Source of the DNA: Paenibacillus sp. KS-LC4
GTDB lineage: Bacteria > Bacillota > Bacilli > Paenibacillales > Paenibacillaceae
DNA: 64,000 nt
Assembly: GCF_036894955.1 (NCBI RefSeq)
Contig: NZ_CP145905.1
Coordinates: 875,501-939,500 of the forward strand
Reading direction: 5' to 3'
Shown here: piece by piece, positions 44,844-53,788 of the stretch
Numbering within the stretch: the first letter of the stretch is position 1
How the letters are laid out: each line of letters opens with the position of its first letter
Position numbers and translations under genes: made by a program
Notes under the pieces: generated by a model
Database searches by the model: none
The model's input: only the letters and a program-made list of their open reading frames with translations
What the model was told of the DNA's origin: nothing

Positions 44844-44865
44844 TTACATATTGTAAAATTATAAT
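44844..44865 (+). promoter_or_regulatory. Promoter with dyad upstream of ABC operon
   Basis: A TATAAT box (44860-44865) lies just after the inverted repeat TTACA-N3-TGTAA (44844-44856), a plausible operator. The regulator is unknown. The transcript leader to 45014 is about 140 bases with no clear RNA motif. Confidence 0.4.
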
Positions 44866-45013
44866 TCGGAAGGACATACGGAAGCAAGTTTTATCAAAAT
44901 ATAGGATAATGAAGTGTGATGACCGTGAATCATCGCTCTTTTTGCAAACGGGGGATTAGCGTAATTTCCCGGGGAATGTCGACCGTATTAACGGAGAGGA
45001 GCTAGACGAACCA

Positions 45014-46060
45014 ATGCTGGCAATAGATGTTAAGGATCTGCGCAAGCAGTTTAATGTGCAAAAAAACCGGGAAGGGCTGTCCGGGGCGCTGAAGGACCTG
45101 TTTAAACGCGAATATACGGAGGTTACAGCCGTAAAGGATATTTCTTTTCAAATCCCGCAAGGCGAAATCTGTGGCTACATCGGTGAAAATGGCGCAGGCA
45201 AATCGACAACCATTAAAATGCTGACGGGCATTTTAGTACCAACGTCCGGCGATTTGCGTGTCAACGGTTACGTTCCCTACAAGGACCGCGAAAAGTTTGT
45301 CGCTGAAATCGGAGTCGTCTTCGGACAGCGTTCGCAGCTATGGTGGGATATTGGGGTTATTGAGTCGTTTCAATTGCTGCGTAAAGTGTATCGTGTATCG
45401 GAGGCCGATTTTCGCAAGCGGCTGAACAATTTGATTGAGCGGCTTGATCTTGGCGATTTGCTCAACCGTCCTGTCCGCAAGCTGAGCCTTGGTCAGCGGA
45501 TGCGCTGCGAGCTTGTCGCTTCGCTGCTGCACAATCCGTCGATTTTATTTTTGGATGAGCCGACGATCGGGCTTGATATTATCGTCAAAACCGAAATTCG
45601 TGAATTTCTAAAGGATTTGAACCGCGAGGAAGGTACGACGATTTTGCTCACGACCCATGATTTGCAGGATATCGAGGCGCTATGCTCACGTGTCATTATG
45701 CTGGATGATGGTCGCATTATTTATGACGGCGGTCTGGAGGACTTGAAAAATCGCTGGAGCAAGGGACGCGAAATTCACTTCGAATTCAGCTCCCAGACGA
45801 AGCTGGAGACGCTCCAAGCCTTGACTGGCGAGTTAGATGTAACTTGGAAAATGGACAATGATCTGACGGCAACGATGTGGCTGCCGCATGCAATCAACGT
45901 TTCTGATGCACTGTCCAAGGTCGTAGGCGGTGCGGCCATTCAAGATATTAAAATCGTGGAGACGAACACGGATGAGATCGTTCGTGAAATTTACCGCTCC
46001 GGCTCGGCTAGCACAGATTCAGAGCAGCAGGCAGCGCTGAAGGAGACGACGGTCTCATGA
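45014..46060 (+). CDS. ABC transporter ATP-binding protein (ABC-2 exporter)
   Basis: A 348-residue ATPase that would power the two permeases encoded next. Walker A is GENGAGKST, the signature motif is LSLGQRMRCEL, Walker B is ILFLDEPTIGLD and the switch His is in LTTHD. The extra FGQRSQLWWDI segment is typical of the ATPases that pair with ABC-2 permeases of the YbbA/DUF990 group. A C-terminal extension of about 80 residues follows the nucleotide domain. It overlaps the first permease by four bases. The export substrate is unknown; related systems are annotated for viologens or antibiotics. Confidence 0.92.
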   Translation: MLAIDVKDLRKQFNVQKNREGLSGALKDLFKREYTEVTAVKDISFQIPQGEICGYIGENGAGKSTTIKMLTGILVPTSGDLRVNGYVPYKDREKFVAEIGVVFGQRSQLWWDIGVIESFQLLRKVYRVSEADFRKRLNNLIERLDLGDLLNRPVRKLSLGQRMRCELVASLLHNPSILFLDEPTIGLDIIVKTEIREFLKDLNREEGTTILLTTHDLQDIEALCSRVIMLDDGRIIYDGGLEDLKNRWSKGREIHFEFSSQTKLETLQALTGELDVTWKMDNDLTATMWLPHAINVSDALSKVVGGAAIQDIKIVETNTDEIVREIYRSGSASTDSEQQAALKETTVS

Positions 46061-46851
46061 TGGGCGCTTATCTGGATTTTATTCGCATCCGTTTTATTAC
46101 GATGCTGGCATACCGCGTTAATTATTACAGTGGTATTGTTATTTATGCGATTAACATCGGGGCGTATTATTTTTTGTGGAAGGCGATTTTCGGAGAGCAG
46201 CAGGAGCTGGCAGGCTTTACCGTCGCCCAGATGACGACGTATGTCGCAGTATCATGGATGGCGAGGGCATTTTATTTTAACAATCTCGACCGTGAAATTG
46301 CCAATGACATTCGGGATGGCAGCGTTGCTACCCAAATGACAAGGCCGTATTCCTATTTGCTCGTAAAAATGATGCAGGGCTTCGGTGAAGGCTTATTCCG
46401 CCTGCTCCTGTTTATGATTCCGGGCATGATTATCGTCTGCCTGATTTTTCCCGTTACGCTGCCGACTGATCCGATGACGTGGATGATTTATTTAGTCATG
46501 CTGCTGTTCAGCTTTCTCATCAACTCGCAAATCAACATTTTAACAGGGCTGTTTGCCTTCTTCGTTGAAAATAATGAGGGCATGATGCGGATGAAACGCG
46601 TAATGGTCGATTTATTTTCCGGCGTTGTCGTGCCGATTGCTTTTTTTCCGGGCTGGCTCGCAGTTGTTATGAAATGGCTGCCGTTTCAAGCCATCACGTA
46701 TTTGCCAAGCTCTGTATTTACAGGCAGGACGCCGGGCAGTGAAATTGCCGGGGTGTTTGGCCTGCAAGTAGTATGGTTCGTCGTGCTGCTTGTGCCAATT
46801 TGGTTCACATGGCGGGCGGCGCGCAAGCGGCTGTTCGTGCAAGGAGGTTAA
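46057..46851 (+). CDS. ABC-2 family permease, subunit 1
   Basis: A 264-residue membrane protein with about six hydrophobic helices and the N-terminal pattern of the ABC-2 (DUF990-type) permeases: ...RIRFITMLAYRVNYYSGIV and FYFNNLDREIANDIRDGSVATQMTRPYSYLL. The ATG lies in the ATGA overlap with the ATPase gene. It probably forms a heterodimer with the next permease. Confidence 0.9.
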   Translation: MMGAYLDFIRIRFITMLAYRVNYYSGIVIYAINIGAYYFLWKAIFGEQQELAGFTVAQMTTYVAVSWMARAFYFNNLDREIANDIRDGSVATQMTRPYSYLLVKMMQGFGEGLFRLLLFMIPGMIIVCLIFPVTLPTDPMTWMIYLVMLLFSFLINSQINILTGLFAFFVENNEGMMRMKRVMVDLFSGVVVPIAFFPGWLAVVMKWLPFQAITYLPSSVFTGRTPGSEIAGVFGLQVVWFVVLLVPIWFTWRAARKRLFVQGG

Positions 46852-46858
46852 GGCAGGC

Positions 46859-47650
46859 ATGCTGTACGCACAATTATTTTGGGAATATATTAAAAACTAC
46901 GCGAAGACGCGGCTGACCTACCGAATGGATTTTTGGATTGAAATTTTGTCCGATATGATGTTCCAGTTCATGAACCTGATCTTCATTCTAATTGTTTTTC
47001 GACATACCCCATCGCTTGGCGGCTGGTCGGAGGCAGAGGTCGTGTTCGTCTATGGCTTCTTCATGATTCCATACGGCATTTTCAGCACCTTCTTCAGCAT
47101 CTGGAATTTCAGTGAGCGGTATATTGTCAAAGGGGAAATGGACCGGATTTTGACGCGTCCGGCACATAATTTGTTTCAGGTGCTGCTCGAAAACGTCGAT
47201 CCTCCTTCCCTGATTGGCTCCGTCGTCGGCGCAATTATTATGTTCGTATGCTGGGGAGAGCTGGGCTTGCCGTTCCATATCATGGACATTGTGCTGCTGG
47301 CGGTATTCGTGATTGGAGCTGTACTGGTGTATGCAGGGATATATACGGCTTTGTCGGCGATATCCTTCTACTCGGATGCTCCGACCGGCATTGTGCCGCT
47401 CATATACAATATTCAAAACTACGGGCGTTACCCGGTTAACATTTACAATAAAATGATTCGTTTTGTGCTGACCTGGCTGCTGCCTTTCGCATTCGTCGGT
47501 GTCATTCCTGCTTCGTATTTCCTCGAAAAGAAAGCGGATGACCTGTCGCAGCTCGCGCTGCTGACCCCGGTTGTAGGCCTTGTGTTCTTCACGCTCGGCT
47601 TGCTGCTTTGGAACCATGGAGTAAAGCGTTATCGCGGTGCGGGCTCATAA
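46859..47650 (+). CDS. ABC-2 family permease, subunit 2
   Basis: A 263-residue membrane protein similar in plan to the previous one: six helices and an N-terminal YRMDFWIEILSDMMFQFMNL segment, then IVKGEMDRILTRPAHNLFQVL. ATG 46859 has AAGGAGG eleven bases upstream, and only seven bases separate it from the previous stop. With the other two genes it makes a complete exporter. Confidence 0.9.
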   Translation: MLYAQLFWEYIKNYAKTRLTYRMDFWIEILSDMMFQFMNLIFILIVFRHTPSLGGWSEAEVVFVYGFFMIPYGIFSTFFSIWNFSERYIVKGEMDRILTRPAHNLFQVLLENVDPPSLIGSVVGAIIMFVCWGELGLPFHIMDIVLLAVFVIGAVLVYAGIYTALSAISFYSDAPTGIVPLIYNIQNYGRYPVNIYNKMIRFVLTWLLPFAFVGVIPASYFLEKKADDLSQLALLTPVVGLVFFTLGLLLWNHGVKRYRGAGS

Positions 47651-47668
47651 CGAATAGATGAATACACG

Positions 47669-47695
47669 CGGCGGGGAGGGATTCCCCGCCGTTTC
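47669..47695 (+). terminator. Hairpin after ABC operon
   Basis: CGGCGGGGA pairs with TCCCCGCCG around a short loop; GTTTC follows. Confidence 0.55.
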
Positions 47696-47735
47696 AATGT
47701 ATGCTGTGAGTGTCCAATACACCGGGTATGATTTA

Positions 47736-47781
47736 AAATATAAGCAGCTACAAGTTTCACCCTTATAATTTGCTTACATAG
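47736..47781. repeat. Nested palindromic repeat element, copy 3
   Basis: The 46-base length and spacing equal copy 2: AAATATAAG, four bases, TACAAG, TTTCACC, CTTATA, five bases, then CTTACAT. The outer and inner arms have a few substitutions. It lies after a hairpin terminator and before the bcp ribosome site. Confidence 0.6.
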
Positions 47782-47807
47782 AAAAACGGGAACGGGAGGT
47801 TGAACAT

Positions 47808-48275
47808 ATGTCTACGATAGAAGTGGGACAAGCGGTGCCGAATTTTAAGCTTCCAGCATCAGATGGGACGCAGGTGAGCCTTAGCAATTATTTAGGCAAA
47901 AAGGTTGTGCTTTATTTTTATCCAAAGGATAATACGCCGACCTGCACGGATCAGGCTTGTGATTTTCGCGATGCTTATCCAGGGATGGTTGATCGTGATG
48001 CGGTTGTCATTGGCATTAGTCCTGACAGCGTGAAGTCGCATGAGAAGTTTATTGCGAAGAAGGAGCTGCCGTTTCTGCTGCTCGCCGATGAGGAGCATCA
48101 GGTGTGCGAGCTGTTCGGTGTGTGGCAGCTTAAGAAGCTGTACGGCAGGGAATATATGGGCGTCGTACGCTCGACCTTTCTAATTGACACTGAGGGCAAG
48201 CTAGCGCGCGAATGGCGCAAGGTAAAGGTGAAGGGGCATGTGGAGCAGGTTGTGGAGGCTCTTAAAGAAATTTAA
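47808..48275 (+). CDS. bcp: Thiol peroxidase, BCP/PrxQ type
   Basis: A 155-residue peroxiredoxin that reduces hydrogen peroxide and organic peroxides with thioredoxin as reductant. The peroxidatic Cys46 is in DNTPTCTDQAC and the resolving Cys51 is five residues on, the atypical 2-Cys pattern. The thioredoxin-fold elements YFYPKD, GISPDS and VRSTFLIDTEGK are present. GGGAGG precedes the ATG. Copy 3 of the palindromic repeat lies just upstream. Confidence 0.95.
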   Translation: MSTIEVGQAVPNFKLPASDGTQVSLSNYLGKKVVLYFYPKDNTPTCTDQACDFRDAYPGMVDRDAVVIGISPDSVKSHEKFIAKKELPFLLLADEEHQVCELFGVWQLKKLYGREYMGVVRSTFLIDTEGKLAREWRKVKVKGHVEQVVEALKEI

Positions 48276-48306
48276 AATATAGCCATATATAACAGTGCTA
48301 GAGTCG

Positions 48307-48345
48307 GTGGCGCGCAGCAGGAGCTTTATCCTGTTTGCGCGCCAC
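48307..48345 (+). terminator. Hairpin after bcp
   Basis: GTGGCGCGCA pairs with TGCGCGCCAC with a further inner stem (AGGA/TCCT). There is no T-run, so the role as terminator is uncertain. Confidence 0.45.
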
Positions 48346-48460
48346 TGTTCATTCATAGCGCCGCTACATTTTCCCATTTGCTGCGTCTATAATAGAGGGA
48401 GGCTTGTTGAACGGATTGCAGGCTTTGCTAACGTGTAGATTTAAGTGTAAAGGTAAGCGA

Positions 48461-49954
48461 ATGAAAAGAAGGGGTTGGCATGGCATGATTGGCATAAAAG
48501 GAAAGAAGATAGCAGGTTGGTTGAGTCGATACACAGTAGCGCGCAGCGCTCTGATCGGCATTACTGCCGTATCGGTGCTTGCTGGTGCTGGAGGCGCAGC
48601 GGCAGCCGCTCAGTCAAGTAGCAGGACAGAGCATGTGCAGCCGGCAAGCAGCAAGGCGGTCGCAGTAGTCGTCAATGGCAAGGCTGTGGAATGGAATGTG
48701 CAGCCGCTTATCCAAGACGGCACGACGTTCGTTCCGCTTCGTGAGGCGGGCAAGGCTGCCGCAGGCCGTATTGAATGGGATGGGAAGACGCAAACCGCAA
48801 CCATTAAAGTAAATGGAGACGTCATCGTGCATCAGGCGGGAACGTCCGTGGTCACGGTGGACGGGCTGGCAATGAACATGTCCGCTTCTTCCCTGAATAT
48901 TAATGGAACGCTCATGCTTCCGCTGCGGTCAGTTACGGATGCGCTCAAAGCCTCGTTGCAGCTGTCGCAGACGAAGGAGCTTCTGACGATTCGGATTCAG
49001 ACAGATGCGGTAACGAAATATGGCAAAGCGGATGCAGCGGTTGACGATTATTTGAAGGGCGCAGGCTTCTCGGGCATGGCGCTTGTCGCGAAGGACGGCG
49101 AGGTGCTGCTTCGCAAAGGCTATGGCTTTTCTGGCACGAATAAATTAAATCGCCCAGACGCCAAGTCGCGTATCGCCTCCATTACAAAATCGTTCACAGC
49201 GGCATCCATTATGCAATTGGTCGAGCAAGGGAAGCTTAGCTTAAGCGACCCGGTGTCTAAATACGTGACGGGCATTCCGCGCGGCGATGATATAACGATT
49301 CATATGCTGCTATCGCATACGTCAGGGCTTCCATCCGAGTTTACGCGAAGCGGCGACGTCACCATTGAGCAGACGATTGCAGAGCTTCGAACGAAGCAGC
49401 TGAAATATGAGCCAGGCACGACTTATTTATATAGCAATAATGGCTACGTGCTGCTGGCCTATGTACTGGAGCAATTGTCTGGGGAAAGCTACGCTGATTA
49501 CGTAAATGAGCATTTTCTCACTCCGCTGGGCATGAAAAATTCGGGGACGGCTACGCCAGCAACCCCGACCATACAGGGCTATATTTTGCAGAAAAATAAC
49601 GAATGGGCCGCCGCTCCTTATTATGTGTCACAGTCGGGTACAGGAACGCTGTATTCAACCGTCGATGATTTGCTCAAATGGGATACGGCGCTGCGGGCGG
49701 GCAAGGTCGTAAGCGAGCAGTCGCTTGAAGCGATGTATACGCCGCATTCGGATAAAAATTACGGCTACGGCTGGATTGCGATAAACCTGAACGGCGAGAA
49801 GGGCGTCTTCCATAATGGCAGCGGCAGCGGCTATGCGACGGGTATGCTGCGTAATTTGGACAGTGGAAGGACGGTTATTTTGCTCGGCAACCATGCGGGC
49901 ATGGATATGACGAAGCTGCTGCAGCAGGTGCATAAGCTGGCGGCAGAGCAATAA
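48461..49954 (+). CDS. Secreted beta-lactamase-fold serine hydrolase with copper amine oxidase-like N domain
   Basis: A 497-residue exported protein. A signal anchor (about 25-50) precedes a stalk domain (about 65-180) like the 'copper amine oxidase N-terminal' domain common in Paenibacillus surface proteins: VVVNGKAVEWNVQPLIQDGTTFVPLR and INGTLMLPLR. The hydrolase domain (about 195-497) has the class C beta-lactamase/PBP4* motifs SITK at 240-243, YSN at 324-326 and HNGSGSG near the end. It may be a D-aminopeptidase, carboxypeptidase or esterase. ATG 48461 follows AAAGG; other in-frame starts occur nearby. Confidence 0.85.
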   Translation: MKRRGWHGMIGIKGKKIAGWLSRYTVARSALIGITAVSVLAGAGGAAAAAQSSSRTEHVQPASSKAVAVVVNGKAVEWNVQPLIQDGTTFVPLREAGKAAAGRIEWDGKTQTATIKVNGDVIVHQAGTSVVTVDGLAMNMSASSLNINGTLMLPLRSVTDALKASLQLSQTKELLTIRIQTDAVTKYGKADAAVDDYLKGAGFSGMALVAKDGEVLLRKGYGFSGTNKLNRPDAKSRIASITKSFTAASIMQLVEQGKLSLSDPVSKYVTGIPRGDDITIHMLLSHTSGLPSEFTRSGDVTIEQTIAELRTKQLKYEPGTTYLYSNNGYVLLAYVLEQLSGESYADYVNEHFLTPLGMKNSGTATPATPTIQGYILQKNNEWAAAPYYVSQSGTGTLYSTVDDLLKWDTALRAGKVVSEQSLEAMYTPHSDKNYGYGWIAINLNGEKGVFHNGSGSGYATGMLRNLDSGRTVILLGNHAGMDMTKLLQQVHKLAAEQ

Positions 49955-50235
49955 TTTTAAGGTTGTGAGGGTCACTGCTTGCTTGAGCATTTCCTGCTCG
50001 GCAACGGTGGCTGTTTTATTTCTAGGACTCATATGCGCCAAGCCGCCAAAGGACGTCGATAGCCGTTTCACCATGTACTTGATCGAAAAAGCTTGCCCCT
50101 GCGCTAACTCCCCCTCACTGCTTTAATACATATAATCCCAAAAGGTATTTTAATAACAACACCTATTTCTTATCGGAAAATCTAGCCCGAAGGTGCTAAA
50201 TGAATGGTTCAAAACAACCATTTTTGTCCAATATT

Positions 50236-50265
50236 TTGAAAGTGCGCTGTTTGCTGTGGTATTAT
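50236..50265 (+). promoter_or_regulatory. Candidate promoter of the six-gene MoxR/VWA cluster
   Basis: TTGAAA (50236-50241) and TATTAT (50260-50265) are spaced by 18 bases, 47 bases before the first gene. The gap 49955-50312 has no supported gene. Confidence 0.5.
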
Positions 50266-50312
50266 ACAAGAAAATAAGAACATATGATCTGTTTTGCGAA
50301 AGGGAGACCACA

Positions 50313-51416
50313 ATGATGGATATGATCAAGCCGCCAGCTGAGCTATTATTTGAAGCAGAGCTGCGGGCGCTGCGTGAAGAGGATACAGGAAAACGTCCGC
50401 CTGAGTGGCTGCTGTCTCCAGCTTATGTGCGAGACTTTATAATCGGCAGAGAGAAGCCGGCTATTTTAGAGGGCAAGGAAGTGGAGATTACCCGCAAGTT
50501 TTACGGAAATGATGTGCTGATCGAACGTGCGGTTGTTACTTTGGCAGGAAACCGCGGGCTTATGCTCGTTGGAGACCCTGGTACAGCTAAGACGATGCTC
50601 AGCGAGCTGTTGTCAGCGGCGATATCTGGGACGAGCCTGAATACGATTCAAGGCACCGCCGGAACGACGGAGGATATGATCAAATATTCTTGGAATTATG
50701 CGATGCTGCTGGACAAAGGCCCGTCCGAGGCCGCGCTTGTGCCAGCACCTTTATATAACGGAATGAAGCAGGGCATTATGACCCGCTTTGAAGAAATTAC
50801 CCGCTGCCCAGCGGAAGCGCAGGACAGCTTGATTAGCATTTTGAGCGACAAGGTGATGAGTATTCCTGAGCTGGATGGCGGCGTATTGTTCGCGAAGCCG
50901 GGCTTCAACGTCATCGCCACGGCGAATATTCGCGATAAAGGCGTCAACGAAATGAGCGGTGCCTTGAAGCGCCGATTTAACTTCGAGACCATTAAGCCTG
51001 TCAGCAGCATGAAGATGGAAGCGAAAATTATTGAAAATGGGGCCCGCAGCCTGCTCCTGCATAGCGGCGTTGATGCCGAAATCGACCTGAATGTGGTTGA
51101 GCTGCTGGCGACGACTTTTATGGAGCTGCGCTCTGGCATTACGCGCGAAGGCTTCAAAATCGACACCCCAGCAGCCTCAATGAGCACAGCCGAAGCGGTA
51201 TCTGTCTATGCTCAAAGCGCCATGACCTCCTATTATTATGAAAATAAAGCGATTTCGCTGGATCGGCTCGTACAAAATATGCTCGGAACGATTGCCAAGG
51301 AAAATGAGAAGGACTTGTCCATCCTGAAAACCTATTTCTCCAAGGTCGTCAAGGAACGCTCCAAGGAAGATGCGATATGGAAGGACTATTACGAGGAAAG
51401 AAAATGGATTGGATAA
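50313..51416 (+). CDS. MoxR/YehL-type AAA+ ATPase
   Basis: A 367-residue AAA+ ATPase, first gene of the cluster. Walker A is GDPGTAKT at 87-94; the Walker B-like acidic motif is FEEI at 159-162; sensor 1 is ATAN at 202-205 and the arginine finger is in LKRRF at 217-222. The C-terminal lid domain follows. MoxR-type ATPases usually remodel a VWA partner or its client; the VWA protein is two genes downstream. It resembles E. coli YehL in size and context. ATG 50313 has AAAGGGAG upstream. Its 3' end overlaps the DUF5682 gene by 13 bases. Confidence 0.9.
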   Translation: MMDMIKPPAELLFEAELRALREEDTGKRPPEWLLSPAYVRDFIIGREKPAILEGKEVEITRKFYGNDVLIERAVVTLAGNRGLMLVGDPGTAKTMLSELLSAAISGTSLNTIQGTAGTTEDMIKYSWNYAMLLDKGPSEAALVPAPLYNGMKQGIMTRFEEITRCPAEAQDSLISILSDKVMSIPELDGGVLFAKPGFNVIATANIRDKGVNEMSGALKRRFNFETIKPVSSMKMEAKIIENGARSLLLHSGVDAEIDLNVVELLATTFMELRSGITREGFKIDTPAASMSTAEAVSVYAQSAMTSYYYENKAISLDRLVQNMLGTIAKENEKDLSILKTYFSKVVKERSKEDAIWKDYYEERKWIG

Positions 51417-53788
51417 CGAGCGAGACTGACAAGAAGCTGTCGTCCTTATTTCATCGGCAGGTGTTCAACCTGAGCAGCAGCGCGGTTTATTTTCCGATTC
51501 GCCATCATAGTCCGGCATGTTCCTTTCATCTGCTTAAGCTGATTAAACAATATAAGCCGAACATTATTTTAATTGAAGGGCCTGCGAGCGGCACTCCGCT
51601 CATTCCGGTGCTTGCCGATGAGGCGACGGAGACGCCTGTCAGCTTGTATTGTACGTATGAGGATGAACAGGGCGGAAGATCTGCTTGCTATTATCCGCTG
51701 CTAAGCTATTCCCCCGAGTATGTGGCGATGAAAGAAGCGGCACGTCTTGGCGTGCCTGCGATGTTCATTGATTTGGATTATAGTCCTGAAGCTAGAGCGG
51801 AGGCTGAAAAACAGGAGAAGTCGATACAGGATGAAACGCTGCTTGCCAGCTCCGATTTTATTAATCGTTTATGCCGTAAAATGAACTGCCGCAGCTTTGA
51901 TGAGCTGTGGGAGAAGCTGTTCGAAATCGAAGGACAAGCAGCAACGACAGAAGCTTTTGTGCAAAATGTGTTTACTTACTGCGCGTTATCTCGCATGTGT
52001 TATTCGAAGGAGCAACTGCTCGCCTCTGGCGATTTGGCGAGAGAGGCCTATATGAGAGAGCGTATTATGCAGGCTGCGTCTGAGTACGAGCGTGTTCTTG
52101 TCATTACAGGGGGATTTCACACGTACGGATTGCTGGAGGCGGCAAGCTTGGACATGCCAGTAAGTGAGAGGCAGCAGGAGAGAAGCGGTGAAGTCATTCA
52201 TCGACAGCTGTATCCGATGGTCTACACCTTTGAAGAAGCGGATCGCTTGAATGGATATGCGAGCGGGATGCCTTATGTGAATTATTATGAGCTTGTTTGG
52301 AATAAGCTCCTGCACAATAAAGCAGAGCCCTATAACCAGACAGCGCTCGCCTTATTATCCGAGCTGATGCGCAAGCTTCGCAAAGGACATGAAGAGGTAT
52401 CGACGAGCGACGCTATTGAGGCATACAGCATGATTCAAGGGCTCGCAGGGCTGCGCGGCAAAAGAGAAGGCGGAGTTTACGAGCTGCTAGATGCCGCGCT
52501 CTCCTCCTTCGTAAAAGGGGAGCGGACGCTGGCAACGGACAAGCCGCTTGAAGAGCTGGGCTTGCTTCTAACTGGTGACAAAATCGGCATTGTCGCTCCT
52601 AATTCGTTTACGGTGCCGATTGTGGAGGATTTTAAAAATCGCTGCTCCGCTTCAAGGCTTCACATTAAGACGACAGGCAAGCACAAGAAGGTGCTTGATC
52701 TATATGCCAAGGCGGAGCATCGCCAGCTTAGCCAATTGCTGCAATGCGCGAGCTTCCTCGTTCCGGATTTTGCGGTGCGTGAGTCTGGCCCGGATTGGGC
52801 TAGCAATCGGCATATGAATTTGGTTCGTGAAACGTGGACCTACGCTTATTCTTCCCGCATTGAGGCGAGATTGATTGAAAATTCGCTATATGGTGGAACC
52901 ATTAAGGAGGCGGCAGCCCGCAAAATCGGGGAACGGATGCAGGAGCTTCCCGATCATCATAGCGGAGAAATCGCGAATGCGCTGCTACAGGCACTGCTTA
53001 TGGGCTTGCAGGATACCGCGAGGCGACTATATGAGCAGGTGCAGGCTGCTTTGCGCAAAGACGGTAATTTTTTGTCGTTGTGCCAGACGCTTACGGTGCT
53101 CAATCGGTTGCGACAGCATGGCAGACTGCTGGGACTTGCTGCGGACGAACGGCTGCCGCTGCTCGTAGCAGAGGCTTATAACAATGCGGTAGATAAGCTG
53201 CCGGGGCTTTCAGCTATCCATGAGGATGAGCATCCAGCCATTATAGAAGGGCTTAAGCTGCTGGCCATGCTGGCGGAATCGTCTGAGGAGCATTTTCAGA
53301 ATGCTGCATTTAGAGGGCACTTGAGTGAGCTCCTGTCAGATCGAAGACTCTCTCCTCAATTGGAGGGAGTGGTCATAGCGATATTAGCAGGGCTTGGAGA
53401 CCGTACGCGTGAGGAGATGGTTGAGCGCGCCAGAAGCTACGTGCGGGGAACGCCTGAGCAGGCCAAGCAGACGGCAAAATATTTGCAAGGGATGTTTGCC
53501 GTAGCCCGCGATGCTTTTTTATATGATGATCTGCTGCTCGGCGAATTGAACTACTTAATCGAAGAGCTGCCGAGTGAAGATTTTATTGCGATGGTGCCGG
53601 AGCTGCGGCTCGCTTTCACCTACTTTACACCAATGGAAACATCGCTTATTGCAGAGCGGGTTGCTGCACTGCATCAAGCAGAGCCGGGAGAGCTGGAGCG
53701 TCCGCCTATTGATGAGCAGACGCTCGTGCAAGCCAAGGCGCTGGATGAAGCCATTCGGAAGGAGTTCGCCGCATGGAGGCTGATATGA
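51404..53788 (+). CDS. DUF5682 (YehM-like) protein
   Basis: A 794-residue cytoplasmic protein of the DUF5682 family, as in E. coli YehM. The N-terminal domain has three conserved-looking blocks: YFPIRHHSP (29-37), ILIEGP (55-60) and VITGGFHTYGLL (233-243). The E-G-P and G-G-F-H pair recalls EreA/ChaN/TraB-type hydrolase folds, where such Glu and His residues are catalytic; this is an inference. The C-terminal half is helical. The start ATG 51404 lies inside the ATPase gene with GAGGAAAG upstream. The end overlaps the VWA gene by four bases, so translation is coupled on both sides. Confidence 0.88.
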   Translation: MDWITSETDKKLSSLFHRQVFNLSSSAVYFPIRHHSPACSFHLLKLIKQYKPNIILIEGPASGTPLIPVLADEATETPVSLYCTYEDEQGGRSACYYPLLSYSPEYVAMKEAARLGVPAMFIDLDYSPEARAEAEKQEKSIQDETLLASSDFINRLCRKMNCRSFDELWEKLFEIEGQAATTEAFVQNVFTYCALSRMCYSKEQLLASGDLAREAYMRERIMQAASEYERVLVITGGFHTYGLLEAASLDMPVSERQQERSGEVIHRQLYPMVYTFEEADRLNGYASGMPYVNYYELVWNKLLHNKAEPYNQTALALLSELMRKLRKGHEEVSTSDAIEAYSMIQGLAGLRGKREGGVYELLDAALSSFVKGERTLATDKPLEELGLLLTGDKIGIVAPNSFTVPIVEDFKNRCSASRLHIKTTGKHKKVLDLYAKAEHRQLSQLLQCASFLVPDFAVRESGPDWASNRHMNLVRETWTYAYSSRIEARLIENSLYGGTIKEAAARKIGERMQELPDHHSGEIANALLQALLMGLQDTARRLYEQVQAALRKDGNFLSLCQTLTVLNRLRQHGRLLGLAADERLPLLVAEAYNNAVDKLPGLSAIHEDEHPAIIEGLKLLAMLAESSEEHFQNAAFRGHLSELLSDRRLSPQLEGVVIAILAGLGDRTREEMVERARSYVRGTPEQAKQTAKYLQGMFAVARDAFLYDDLLLGELNYLIEELPSEDFIAMVPELRLAFTYFTPMETSLIAERVAALHQAEPGELERPPIDEQTLVQAKALDEAIRKEFAAWRLI

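Noticed and set aside
49955..50074. Short minus-strand frame after the serine hydrolase gene
   Set aside because: No ribosome site and most of the frame is antisense to the hydrolase gene.
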